From the NCBI RefSeq assembly GCF_000308655.1, contig NZ_BAGC01000040.1, positions 62,001-126,000 of the forward strand: a stretch of DNA of 64,000 bases, written 5' to 3'. The position numbers were made by a program, and so were the translations under genes. The notes below the pieces were generated by a model that saw only the letters and a list, made by a program, of their open reading frames with translations, was not told the DNA's origin and did no database searches. This document shows, in pieces, positions 7,793-16,119 of the stretch (position 1 is its first letter; each line of letters begins with the position of its first letter). This stretch comes from Nocardia niigatensis NBRC 100131 (lineage in GTDB: Bacteria; Actinomycetota; Actinomycetes; Mycobacteriales; Mycobacteriaceae).

Positions 7793-9229
7793 ATGGTGCA
7801 GCCGCCGTTGATCGTTCGCCTGCGCGGCGCATGCCTGGTGGTGGGCGTGCTCTGCGCATTCCTGCTCGGGTGGGGATTCGCGTCCGCGCCCGACGCCCGG
7901 GCCGATGGCGCGGTGAGCGGGGGTGATCTGACGGTGGCGCAATCGCTGGGGGCGCGCGAGCTCACGGTGGTGATCCGGCGGGCCGAACCGGGGCCGCTGC
8001 GGATCGAGGTGGTGAGCCATGCGGGGTCGGCGGCGGGGACGTTGAACGTGAGTGCCGCACCGGTCGATCAGGGTGGTGAGACCTCCTCGGGCACGGTCGA
8101 ACTCGGTGACGAGCCGGGGCTCTACGCCACGACGCTGCGAGTGGATCACGCGGGGCCGTGGGAGCTGTCGGTCTCCGACGGTGAACGGACCGCACGGATT
8201 CCCTTCCTCGTCGCCGCGCGCGTCGTGACGCCTTGGGAGCGAGCGGCCTACGGGGGATTCTCCGCGGCGGGCGTGCTGCTGCTGGTGGCCCTGGGCACGG
8301 CGCTCATCTCGAAAAGGGGCTGGCCGACGCTGATTCCGGTGGGAGCGCTCATCGCCGCGCTGACCGTCGGAACCACGGGGGCGGTGCTGTCGTCGAGTGC
8401 GCCGCAGCCACGGCCGGCGGGCAGCCTGCTCGATCCCACCTCGGGCAATATCGGCAATCCCTTTCCGGAGCGCGATCTGCCGCTGACCACGAACTATTCA
8501 CGCCCGCCGGTGAATCTGATCGTGCGGGCGCAGCCGGCGGCGGGGCAGCCGGCCGAGGTCCAGTTGTCGCTGACCGATTCGGCGACGGGGCGGCCCGTGG
8601 ATGACCTGCTGGTCACCGATGACGCGCTGCTGCATCTCATGGTGGTCGGGCCGTCCGGGAAGTTCTGGCATCGGCATCCGATCCGCACCGGACCCGGGGA
8701 GTACCGGGTCAGCCTGGGGCTCGGGGAATCCGGTGACTACGCGGTCGCGGCCGAGATCGCCCGGCGTGGCGGCGGCGCGCAGTTGCTGCGGTCGGCCCTG
8801 CATGTGAGCGGTCAATCCGGTTCCGGCGCGGCCGATCCCGCGGCGAACGGGACCACCCTCACCACCACCGACACGGTCGCGGGCGAACCCGTCACGCTCA
8901 CCGCCGCCTACGGCGGTGCCGCGGACCTGCAGCTCTGGCTCGGAATGGTGGGCCATCTCATCGCGGTCGGCCCACTGCCGGACGGTGCGCCCGCCGGGAC
9001 CTCCGCGACGACCGCGCCGATCTGGGCGCACGCGCACGCCATGGCCCCGCTGCCCGCCGCCGGCGCCCAGCCGCCCGACGAGACGGTCGCCGCCTACGGC
9101 CCGAATGTGGCGTTCACCTTCACTTTTCCGCTGCCCGGCCGCTACCTGGTGTGGGCGCAGGCCGAGCGCGGCTATTCCGTCATGACCATTCCGACCACGG
9201 TCGATGTCCGAGCGGGGGTTCCGCAATGA
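7793..9229 (+). CDS. Exported membrane protein with C-terminal YtkA-like/GHL-HAH metal-site domains
   Basis: A 478-residue protein. It has a signal peptide or anchor at residues ~10-38 (ending ARADG), an extracytoplasmic beta-rich part to ~145, two membrane helices at ~148-200, then a long exported C-terminal region. That region holds two beta-sandwich segments: one with KFWHRHP and GPGEYRVSL, the second with LGMVGHLIAVG, AHAHAMAP and PGRYLVWAQ. The GHL-HxH pattern is like proteins encoded next to copper exporters in other actinobacteria. The 3' end overlaps the next gene by ATGA. It is first of four cotranscribed envelope genes. Metal binding is inferred from histidine and methionine placement. 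Confidence 0.75.
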   Translation: MVQPPLIVRLRGACLVVGVLCAFLLGWGFASAPDARADGAVSGGDLTVAQSLGARELTVVIRRAEPGPLRIEVVSHAGSAAGTLNVSAAPVDQGGETSSGTVELGDEPGLYATTLRVDHAGPWELSVSDGERTARIPFLVAARVVTPWERAAYGGFSAAGVLLLVALGTALISKRGWPTLIPVGALIAALTVGTTGAVLSSSAPQPRPAGSLLDPTSGNIGNPFPERDLPLTTNYSRPPVNLIVRAQPAAGQPAEVQLSLTDSATGRPVDDLLVTDDALLHLMVVGPSGKFWHRHPIRTGPGEYRVSLGLGESGDYAVAAEIARRGGGAQLLRSALHVSGQSGSGAADPAANGTTLTTTDTVAGEPVTLTAAYGGAADLQLWLGMVGHLIAVGPLPDGAPAGTSATTAPIWAHAHAMAPLPAAGAQPPDETVAAYGPNVAFTFTFPLPGRYLVWAQAERGYSVMTIPTTVDVRAGVPQ

Positions 9230-9633
9230 CCAGGCGCGCAGGACTGATCGCGGCGGTCGTCGTCGTGGTGGCCGCCCTGCTGACGTGGTGGCTGTGGCCG
9301 TCCGACCACGCGAAACCGGTGCAGCGCACTACCGCCGGGCCCTACCAGGTGCAGTGGAGCGTCTCCGACGGATCACCGCACACCGGCGACAACACCGTCG
9401 ACCTCGATATCACCGACCAGCACGGCACCGCCGCGTCCCCGGATCGCGTCTCGGTGGAGCCCGCCATGCCGCAGATGGGGCATGCGCTCCCGCCGAGCAC
9501 GGCCGCCGTCGTCTCGCCCGGCCACTACCGGGCGACGGTGACCCTGCCCATGCCGGGCCAGTGGGAGATTGCCGTGAAACTGTCCGGCACACCGGGATCC
9601 GGCAGCGCCATCTTCTCCGTCCAGGCCAACTGA
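9226..9633 (+). CDS. FixH/YtkA-like exported protein
   Basis: A 135-residue protein with one N-terminal membrane helix (residues 6-25, ending LLTWWLW) and an exported beta-sandwich. The motif MPQMGHALPP followed by PGHYRATVTLPMPGQWEIAV is the hallmark of YtkA/FixH-like domains, seen in cytochrome oxidase assembly and copper-handling proteins. Methionine and histidine residues in MPQMGH are plausible copper ligands. The ATG overlaps the stop of the preceding gene (ATGA at 9226), so translation is coupled. The longer frame to 9151 lies within the upstream gene and was rejected. Confidence 0.8.
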   Translation: MTRRAGLIAAVVVVVAALLTWWLWPSDHAKPVQRTTAGPYQVQWSVSDGSPHTGDNTVDLDITDQHGTAASPDRVSVEPAMPQMGHALPPSTAAVVSPGHYRATVTLPMPGQWEIAVKLSGTPGSGSAIFSVQAN

Positions 9634-9662
9634 ATCGCAGGAAAGAGGATCAGGAGCAGATC

Positions 9663-10784
9663 ATGGACCTCACCGCCAATGGTCGCGGGCTCACCGCCGA
9701 GGCGACCGCACCGATCACCATCCGCCCCTGGCTACCCGCGGCCATCCTGTTCGCGGCCAGCCTGACCTTCGCCGTCGGATCGACCTGGGACATCCAGTGG
9801 CACTCCGATGTCGGGCCCGACACGTTCTTCACCCTGCCGCACCTGTTCATCTACGCCAGTGCGGCGGTCGCCGGATTCACCGGTCTCACGGTCATTCTCG
9901 TCACCTCGGCGGCCGGCCGGGCGGGCCGGCGGGTGGACGGCGAACTGGGCGGGCCGGGCATCAACGTGTTCGGGCGGACGTTCACCGCGCCGCTCGGATA
10001 CATGGTGGCGGCGCTGGGCGCGGCGTCGTTCCTGCTGTACGGGTTGTGGGATCTGTGGTGGCACAGCCTCTACGGGTTCGACGCGATCATCGACTCGCCG
10101 CCGCACATCGGACTGTTCCTGTCCAGCACCGTGATCTCGGTGGGCACGGTGATCGTGTTCGGGGCGGCGCGGGCGCATCGCTGGGGGCGGATCGGCGCGC
10201 TGTTCGCGCTGGCGCACCTGGCGACCTCGAGCACTGTCACCGCGCTGGCGGTGCAGCGGCTCAGCGCCGGGAACGTGCGGTGGACGGTCGCGGTCACCGC
10301 GTTCATGGTCGTGCTGCTGATGGTCGTGGGTGCCGGGTTCCTGCGGTGGGGCGCGACCGTCACCGCCGTGTTCTCCTCGGCGATCCAGGGCGTGTTCTGG
10401 TGGTTCGCGCCGTGGGCGGCGCGCACCTACGCCGATTTCGTGGGATTGCCGATGCGCGAACACATCCGGGGCATCCCGGCGACGCCGGCGTTGATTCCGT
10501 TCTGCCTGATTCCGGTGGGCATCGTCATCGATCTGCTCCTGCGCCGCGCCGCCGGCCCGGCACGCCTGCTGCCCGCGCTGGCGGGTGGGATCGGCGGCGC
10601 GATCATCGGCGGGTTCAATCCGGTTCAGCAGCGCATCATCTACGAAGTACACCCCTCGCACGCGTCCGTCATCATCGCCACCACGGTCGCCGCCGCCCTG
10701 CTGGGTGCACTCGGCGGCTTCCTGGGCTGGCGTTTCGGCGACATGCTGCGGCTGTCCGCCCCGTCCGAAAAGGTCAGCGCATGA
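9663..10784 (+). CDS. Polytopic membrane protein of the envelope operon
   Basis: Integral membrane protein of 373 residues with about nine or ten predicted hydrophobic helices from residue ~18 on. Polar residues recur at helix ends: WDIQWHSD at ~40-47, WDLWWHSLYGFD in the middle and FWWFAPWAARTY later; the repeated W-x-x-W-H motif could bind metal or haem. ATG at 9663 follows AGGAG. The C-terminal loop before the last helix reads EVHPSHASV. It overlaps the next gene by ATGA at 10781. I do not recognise a named transporter family; the operon suggests work with the exported YtkA-like proteins. Confidence 0.75.
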   Translation: MDLTANGRGLTAEATAPITIRPWLPAAILFAASLTFAVGSTWDIQWHSDVGPDTFFTLPHLFIYASAAVAGFTGLTVILVTSAAGRAGRRVDGELGGPGINVFGRTFTAPLGYMVAALGAASFLLYGLWDLWWHSLYGFDAIIDSPPHIGLFLSSTVISVGTVIVFGAARAHRWGRIGALFALAHLATSSTVTALAVQRLSAGNVRWTVAVTAFMVVLLMVVGAGFLRWGATVTAVFSSAIQGVFWWFAPWAARTYADFVGLPMREHIRGIPATPALIPFCLIPVGIVIDLLLRRAAGPARLLPALAGGIGGAIIGGFNPVQQRIIYEVHPSHASVIIATTVAAALLGALGGFLGWRFGDMLRLSAPSEKVSA

Positions 10785-11329
10785 TCAACCGCCTGCTCGC
10801 CACCGCCGCAACGATTCTCGCGATCCTCGGCCTGACCGCCGGCACCGCCGCTACGGCGTCGGCGTATCAGCCGGTCAACATCGTGCACACCGAGCACGTG
10901 CAGGCCGGGTCGTACTCGCTGACGGTGGGGTTCAGCGAATGGCCTTTGCGCGCAATGCAATCGCTGGACTTCACCTTCATCCCCGACGGCGGCATCGAGG
11001 ACAAGACCGGCACCCTCACCGAGTATCAGCCCAACGGCAAAGTCCGCCGCGCCGAACAACTCTCGCGGCATCCGCGCAAGCGCGACGTCTGGGGACTGGA
11101 CGTCCGCTCCCTGGATCAGGAGGGCGCCTGGACCTTCCACTTCGTCATCGACGGCCCCCAGGGCCGCGGTGAAGGCGACCTGGCCAACCTCCCGGTTCTC
11201 CAGCAGCCCGGTCCCCCACTGGGGGTGAGCTGGGCCGTCAGCACTGTTCCGCTGATCGGCCTGATCGCCTTCCTGGCCTACGCCTGGCGCCGCACCCGCC
11301 GCCCGGCGGCGACGCCGCAGCCCGTCTGA
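10781..11329 (+). CDS. Exported beta-rich protein with C-terminal membrane anchor
   Basis: A 182-residue type I membrane protein. Signal peptide at residues 1-28 (cleavage likely after ATASA), an exterior domain of ~120 residues rich in beta strands (YSLTVGFSEWPLRAMQSLDF, WTFHFVIDGP), then one C-terminal helix (AVSTVPLIGLIAFLAYAW) followed by basic residues and a cytoplasmic tail. The layout, though not clear sequence identity, recalls CopC/YcnI-type copper proteins. The start overlaps the stop of the previous gene by ATGA, closing the four-gene operon. Gene end is three bases from the convergent AhpD-like gene. Confidence 0.75.
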   Translation: MINRLLATAATILAILGLTAGTAATASAYQPVNIVHTEHVQAGSYSLTVGFSEWPLRAMQSLDFTFIPDGGIEDKTGTLTEYQPNGKVRRAEQLSRHPRKRDVWGLDVRSLDQEGAWTFHFVIDGPQGRGEGDLANLPVLQQPGPPLGVSWAVSTVPLIGLIAFLAYAWRRTRRPAATPQPV

Positions 11330-11332
11330 CGG

Positions 11333-11818
11333 TCAGTCGGTGTATCCGGCGAGCGCGCCCGCCTCGTAGGACCCACCCTGCTGATGCAGGATCACACCCA
11401 TCCGGTTGGCGGCGTTGATCATGGCCACCAACGCCACCAGGGCCGCGGTCTGGTTGTCGTCGTAGTGCTTCCGAACCAGCGCCCAGGTCTCATCGGATAC
11501 ACCGAGGTGGGCATCCGCGAGCCGCGTGCCCTCCTCGGCGAAGGCCAGCGCCGCCTGTTCGGCCTCGCTGAACACCGACGACTCCCGCCACGTAGCCACC
11601 AGATTGATCCGCACCGCCGGCTCCCCCGCGGCGGCCAACTCTTTGGTGTGCGCATCCGTGCAGAACCCGCATCCATTGATCTGGCTGGCCCGCAAACTGA
11701 CCATCTCCTGCGTCGACTTCGGCACCTCCGACTGCGTGATCACCAAACTCGCATTGGCAAACCGCTTCGAGAACTTCGCCCCGAGCTCATTGGCGAACAT
11801 ATCCAGCCGAGCACTCAT
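11333..11818 (-). CDS. AhpD/carboxymuconolactone decarboxylase-like peroxidase
   Basis: A 161-residue AhpD-fold protein. The redox centre is CGFCTDAHTK (CxxC with a following histidine), as in alkylhydroperoxidase AhpD and related CMD proteins that reduce hydroperoxides through a thiol relay. Start at 11818 (MSARLDMF) follows AAGGAG; the frame runs further upstream to 11902 without an equally good signal. It lies convergent to the envelope operon with almost no gap. No dedicated reductase is next to it, so the electron donor is unknown. Confidence 0.9.
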   Translation of the reverse strand: MSARLDMFANELGAKFSKRFANASLVITQSEVPKSTQEMVSLRASQINGCGFCTDAHTKELAAAGEPAVRINLVATWRESSVFSEAEQAALAFAEEGTRLADAHLGVSDETWALVRKHYDDNQTAALVALVAMINAANRMGVILHQQGGSYEAGALAGYTD

Positions 11819-11963
11819 AACGTCCATCTCCTTCATCGTCAGTAGGACGCCCATCAGGTGCCGCCGACCCCGAAAATGTGACACCCGACCGCTATGACCC
11901 ATCCCACACCCGCCCCGTCGACCACGCCGCCACGGATGGACAGAACGGCGTATACCTGCCTTT

Positions 11964-12380
11964 GTGACCGATCTGCGTGACTTCCACAGGGTTTGCTACG
12001 CAGCCGCCGAGCAATCCAGCGGAAGAGTGGTCGAGTTCCGCGTTGCCACTGACGTAACGCTCAACTTCCACCAGGGCATCGTCACCCACTCTGAACGCCG
12101 GGCCGGAGTCGTCTGCCCACGTGATTCGAAGGTCCTCGCAGTCGCCGAACCTCGAACGATCGAATTCCTCGACAACGCACGCACGTCAGGCCCGCTGCCC
12201 TTCATCGAGGCCCCTGCCCTGGTGTGTGTCCTCCGTCGATGGCCAGAGTTCCACGTGCTCGACACAGCCGAACTCAACGGCCCGTTCGACCCGACAGCCT
12301 GGCCCGGCATCAACCCGACAGACATCGAGTACTGGCAGCCCGAGACCCTCGGCGAAGCCCTGTTCAATTACTGGGACTGA
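11964..12380 (+). CDS. Hypothetical protein
   Basis: A 138-residue soluble protein starting at GTG 11964 (MTDLRDFHRVCYAAAEQSS). It has alternating strands and helices with tryptophan- and proline-rich stretches near the C-terminus (WPEFHVLDTAEL, WPGINPTDIEYWQ) and ends in LFNYWD. Codon use and composition look real. No motif I recognise. The short acidic form, and the decayed genes just downstream, would suit an immunity-type or orphan accessory gene, but nothing shows this directly. Confidence 0.6.
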   Translation: MTDLRDFHRVCYAAAEQSSGRVVEFRVATDVTLNFHQGIVTHSERRAGVVCPRDSKVLAVAEPRTIEFLDNARTSGPLPFIEAPALVCVLRRWPEFHVLDTAELNGPFDPTAWPGINPTDIEYWQPETLGEALFNYWD

Positions 12381-12540
12381 GGACTTCGACCCGAGGCGAT
12401 AACCGCCTTACCCACGGGGCGGATGCACTTTCCGTCCAACCGTTCTCTGCGGCAACGTTTTCCCATCTCCGGCATCACCGCTCCGGGGAGTGTCGGCACT
12501 CGGTGCTACGGTCCTGTCTGCCAATGAGGGATGGGGAATC

Positions 12541-13106
12541 ATGAGCTATACCGTCGCCGCCTGTGCCGTCGATCTCGACATGCTCGGCCGGATGATCGGC
12601 AGTGGTGACCAAGAGCTGGCCGAACACCTGCTGGAACGCTTGTCGGGCGAGCTCGGTGACATCGCTCGTGGGCGCGTGACTACCCAGGCGAATCGCTGTC
12701 CACACGACAGGCATTGGCGAACATGATTCTTGTGCCCGACTACGACAAGGGCGTACCGGACCATTACCCCGCCGCCTTGTACGGCTACATCTTCGACGCG
12801 CCATGTGCAAAAGCTAGGGTACGTGGCTCGATGACAACTACTGGAACAGCATGCGGTACAGCTGGCGACCTTCTGAAGCTCGGCATCACCACCGACACGG
12901 TGGGTGTGGAATACGAGTTTCAGAAGGGTGCCGATCGGATGCTGTTGTGCCGCAGAGATATCCGCTGGCGCGAACGCTAGTGGGGCCAGCACGCGGGAGC
13001 GGTGCTGTCCATCCAGCACTCCGAGCTGCCTGTGGGGACGAGCAGCGGGCCGAACATCCCCAACGCCATCGAGATGAAGTACATGTCTTCCAACCTTTCG
13101 CAATAG
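12541..13106 (+). pseudogene. Decayed hypothetical gene in several frames
   Basis: Coding-like text breaks across frames. It opens MSYTVAACAVDLDMLGRMIG (ATG 12541, GGGGAATC upstream). After ~43 codons it moves to the frame that reads GESLSTRQALANMILVPDYD. Near 12800 a different frame reads TWLDDNYWNSMRYSW, and then LKLGITTDTVGVEYEFQKGA resumes to a TAG at 12978. Past that stop the same frame still reads protein-like (GQHAGAVLSIQHSELPVGTS) to a second TAG at 13104. So at least two frameshifts and one nonsense codon separate it from an ancestral gene of ~180 residues. Family not identified. Confidence 0.6.
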
Positions 13107-13312
13107 GAATAGAACCGGCACGGTAGTTCGCCTCCGCGTCGGTGGGCAGCCCCGACTCCCAGGGGCGTTGCGCATGGTCGACGGCCACGGTGGGTTCAGA
13201 GGTCCCGAACTCTCGGCTACCCCGTAGCCGGGAGGGCAGGCTGTCGGGATCTCGAAATGTGCGGTGGGCCTTGCACTGTGGCGGGGTCACTGACAGGTGA
13301 GGGAGGGCAACC
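13107..13312. other. Intergenic stretch, nothing recognised
   Basis: About 200 bases between the decayed gene and the Hsp70-like remnant. CCCCGTAGCCGGG-like short repeats near 13200-13235 do not make a convincing terminator. Open frames on both strands look like chance GC-rich shadows. Confidence 0.4.
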
Positions 13313-13573
13313 GTGGGACGCATGATCGGTATCGATCTGGGGACGAGTAGTGCGCGGGCGAGCGTGCTGAAGGATGGACGGCCGGTGGTCATCGCCGGTC
13401 CGGTGAGCGGATCGGCGTCGCAGATGCTCGCGCGGCCGAAGCACGATGCGGAGGCGCGGCTCGGCGTACCGGTGACCGATGTGGTGGTGTCGATTTCGAC
13501 GGCGTTCGGCGGGCGCCCACGAACGCAGCCACCTTTCCGCGCCCCGCGAGTCGCCCCGACTCCCCGGCCGTGA
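13313..13573 (+). pseudogene. Truncated Hsp70/DnaK-like N-terminal fragment
   Basis: Eighty-six codons starting GRMIGIDLGTSSARASVLKD, the phosphate-1 loop of the Hsp70/actin ATPase fold. The text then jumps to KHDAEARLGVPVTDVVVSIS, which in DnaK lies about 70 residues further on (preceding the usual PAYF). Everything after this is missing and the frame ends in proline/arginine-rich shadow sequence. The gene is therefore an internally deleted, C-terminally truncated relic of an Hsp70-family protein. A functional chaperone can be excluded because most of the nucleotide- and all of the substrate-binding domain is absent. Confidence 0.7.
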
Positions 13574-13666
13574 GTAACGGCGATGAGTAATTGGGCGGAT
13601 TCCCCGGCGGTCACGGATCAATACTGTTGTGGTGTCGGCGCATTCGGGAGGAAAGGCGGCACGACG

Positions 13667-13876
13667 ATGAATTCTCCGCACTGGCAGGGATCCGAGGCTT
13701 CACGGCGGGCGATACAGTCCGCCCAGGAATCGGGGCGGCTCGCGCGGCGGGGCGGAGATGGCGGCGCCGGCGGCGGATGCCTGGCGAGCACGCTCGTCGC
13801 ACTGCTGATCGTCCTGGCCCTGCTGGGCCTCGCCGCACCGATCGCGTGGCAGATTCTCACCGAGGCCGGCCTGTAG
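13667..13876 (+). CDS. Small single-pass membrane protein
   Basis: A 69-residue protein (MNSPHWQGSEASRRAIQSAQ) with a charged N-terminal half, a glycine hinge (GGDGGAGGG) and one strongly hydrophobic C-terminal helix (CLASTLVALLIVLALLGLAA). This looks like a tail-anchored or single-span protein. ATG 13667 follows GGAGGAAAGG. It sits alone between the Hsp70 relic and the glutamine-synthetase operon. Function unknown. Confidence 0.55.
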   Translation: MNSPHWQGSEASRRAIQSAQESGRLARRGGDGGAGGGCLASTLVALLIVLALLGLAAPIAWQILTEAGL

Positions 13877-14027
13877 AGCCACCCGCGGATGCACCACCCA
13901 TCGAGCCGCTCGCGGCCTCCCGCGGAGAGGCCGAGCGGACACGCGGATGATCTCTTGCCGTATTCAGGCAGCCTCGGCGCCCGGATTCGCCTAGCGTGAG
14001 CAGGGTTGACGTCGAGAGGGGTCAAGG

Positions 14028-15395
14028 ATGCGGGCCGGGATGCTGAGCGTGACGGAGCTGGTGGCACAGGTCGAGGCGGGAACGCTCGACACGGTGCTGG
14101 TGGCCATGACCGACATGCAGGGGCGGTTACAGGGAAAACGTTGTTCGGCACGGTATTTCGTCGAGGAGGTGCTGGATCAGGCGACCGAGGCGTGCAACTA
14201 TCTGCTCGCCGTCGATGTGGAGATGACCACGGTCGAGGGCTACGAGATGTCGTCCTGGGACACCGGCTACGGCGATTTCGTGCTGCGGCCCGACCTGAAC
14301 ACACTGCGCCTGCTCCCGTGGTGGCCGGGTACCGCACTGGTGCTGTGCGATGTGGAGCAGGTGGATCCGCACGGCAGGCACGGGCAGCCGGTCGCCGCCT
14401 CGCCGCGGCAGGTGCTGCGCGCCCAGCTGGATCGCCTGGCCGAACGCGGTCTGTCCGCGTACGTCGGCACGGAACTCGAGTTCCTCGTGTTCGACGACAG
14501 CTACGAGTCCGCGTTCCGCGGCGGCTACCGCGACCTCACCCCCGCCAACCAGTACAACGTCGACTACTCCATGCTCGGCACGGCTCGCATCGAACCGCTG
14601 CTGCGCCGCATCCGCACCGAAATGGACGGCGCGGGAATGTATGTCGAGTCCGCCAAGGGCGAATGCAACCCAGGCCAGCACGAGATCGCCTTCCGTTACG
14701 ACGAGGCGCTGACCACCTGCGACAACCACAGCATCTACAAGACCGGCGCCAAGGAGATCGCCGCCCAGGAGGGCCGCAGCATCACCTTCATGGCGAAATT
14801 CAATGAGCGGGAAGGCAATTCCTGCCACATCCACCTGAGCCTGCGCGGCAGTACGGGCGAGCCGGTCTTCGCCGATGGCGACAACCCCTCCGCCCTCATG
14901 CGGCACTTCATCGCGGGCCAGCTGGACTGCCTGCGCGAACTGACCTACCTACTCGCCCCGAACATCAACTCCTACAAACGATTTCAGGCCGGCAGCTTCG
15001 CGCCGACCGCGCTCGCCTGGGGTCGTGACAATCGCACCTGCGCCCTGCGCGTCGTGGGCCACGGCCCGTCCCTGCGCCTGGAGAACCGCATCCCGGGCGG
15101 CGATGTGAACCCCTACCTCGCCGTCGCCGCCGTCATCGCGGCCGGACTGCACGGCATCGAGCACAATCTTCCGCTCGAGCCCGAGTTTCACGGCAACGCC
15201 TACCGCTCGCACCGCCCGCGCGTCCCGCACACCCTTCGGGACGCCGCGCAGCTCTTCGGCGAGAGCAAGGTGGCGCAGAAGGCCTTCGGCCCGGAGGTGG
15301 TGCGGCACTACCGCAATGCTGCGCAGGTGGAGCTCGACGCCTACGACGCGGCGGTCACCGACTGGGAGCGGATCCGTGGCTTCGAACGACTCTGA
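14028..15395 (+). CDS. Glutamine synthetase-like gamma-glutamyl-amine/amide ligase
   Basis: A 455-residue glutamine-synthetase-fold ligase (PuuA/GlnA3/GlnA4 type) that would join glutamate to an amine using ATP. Visible GS signatures are MTDMQGRLQGKR near the N-terminus, GTELEFLVFD, ECNPGQHEIAFRY (metal and glutamate site), GNSCHIHLSL (active-site histidine), the arginine of RVVGHG, and ENRIPGGDVNPY. It lacks the adenylylation-loop context of housekeeping GlnA. It heads an operon whose next gene overlaps it by 20 bases and encodes a gamma-glutamyl hydrolase. The likely substrate is ethanolamine or another amino alcohol (see finding). AGAGGGG precedes the ATG. Confidence 0.9.
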   Translation: MRAGMLSVTELVAQVEAGTLDTVLVAMTDMQGRLQGKRCSARYFVEEVLDQATEACNYLLAVDVEMTTVEGYEMSSWDTGYGDFVLRPDLNTLRLLPWWPGTALVLCDVEQVDPHGRHGQPVAASPRQVLRAQLDRLAERGLSAYVGTELEFLVFDDSYESAFRGGYRDLTPANQYNVDYSMLGTARIEPLLRRIRTEMDGAGMYVESAKGECNPGQHEIAFRYDEALTTCDNHSIYKTGAKEIAAQEGRSITFMAKFNEREGNSCHIHLSLRGSTGEPVFADGDNPSALMRHFIAGQLDCLRELTYLLAPNINSYKRFQAGSFAPTALAWGRDNRTCALRVVGHGPSLRLENRIPGGDVNPYLAVAAVIAAGLHGIEHNLPLEPEFHGNAYRSHRPRVPHTLRDAAQLFGESKVAQKAFGPEVVRHYRNAAQVELDAYDAAVTDWERIRGFERL

Positions 15396-16119
15396 CCCAG
15401 GCCGCCGGCCCGTCATCGGCCTGCCCACCTACTCCGAACGCTCCCGCTTCGGCCACTGGGACGTCGACGCCGCGGTGCTGGCGCGCAGCTACATCGACCT
15501 GACCGAGCACGCGGGCGGCATCCCGGTCCTGTTGCCGCCCACCGGAACTCCGCGCCCCGAGCTCATCGAGCGGCTCGACGGCCTGGTGCTCACCGGCGGC
15601 GCGGACCTGGATCCCGCCCGCTACGGCGCGCCACCGCATCCCGCCACCCGCGGCCTGCGGCCCGACCGCGACGAATCCGAATTCGGCCTCTTCACGCTCG
15701 CCCTCGCCGCGGGCCTGCCGATCCTGGCCGTTTGCCGCGGACTGCAATTGGTGAACGTCGCCCTGGGCGGCACTCTGCTGCAACACGTCCCGGATACCGT
15801 CGGGCACACCGACCACTCCCGCTCGCCCGGTGTCTTCACGGTCAACACCGTCACCACGGTCCCCGGCAGCCGCCTCGCCGCCCTCGTGGGCCCCGAGGCG
15901 AAGGCGCACTGCCACCACCATCAGGCCATCGGCACGCTCGCCGCCGAGCTCACCGCCACCGGGCACACCGCGGACGGCATCATCGAGGCCGTGGAGACCC
16001 GTGACGGCCCGTTCCTGCTGGGCGTGCAGTGGCATCCGGAGGAGAACCCGTCCGACCTACGCCTGATGCGGGCCCTGGTCGACCATGCGGCACAGTATGG
16101 AAAGGAGCGAAACCCGTGA
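15376..16119 (+). CDS. Gamma-glutamyl-gamma-aminobutyrate hydrolase-like (peptidase C26, PuuD type)
   Basis: Class-I glutamine-amidotransferase-fold hydrolase of 247 residues. The nucleophile is Cys120 in LAVCRGLQLVN, and the catalytic His/Glu pair lies in GVQWHPEEN near residue 222. Such enzymes cut the gamma-glutamyl amide bond to release glutamate and the oxidised amine product. The GTG at 15376 is inside the end of the synthetase gene and the gene itself ends in GTGA shared with the aldehyde dehydrogenase, so the three are translationally coupled. Cytosolic. Confidence 0.9.
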   Translation: MASNDSDPGRRPVIGLPTYSERSRFGHWDVDAAVLARSYIDLTEHAGGIPVLLPPTGTPRPELIERLDGLVLTGGADLDPARYGAPPHPATRGLRPDRDESEFGLFTLALAAGLPILAVCRGLQLVNVALGGTLLQHVPDTVGHTDHSRSPGVFTVNTVTTVPGSRLAALVGPEAKAHCHHHQAIGTLAAELTATGHTADGIIEAVETRDGPFLLGVQWHPEENPSDLRLMRALVDHAAQYGKERNP

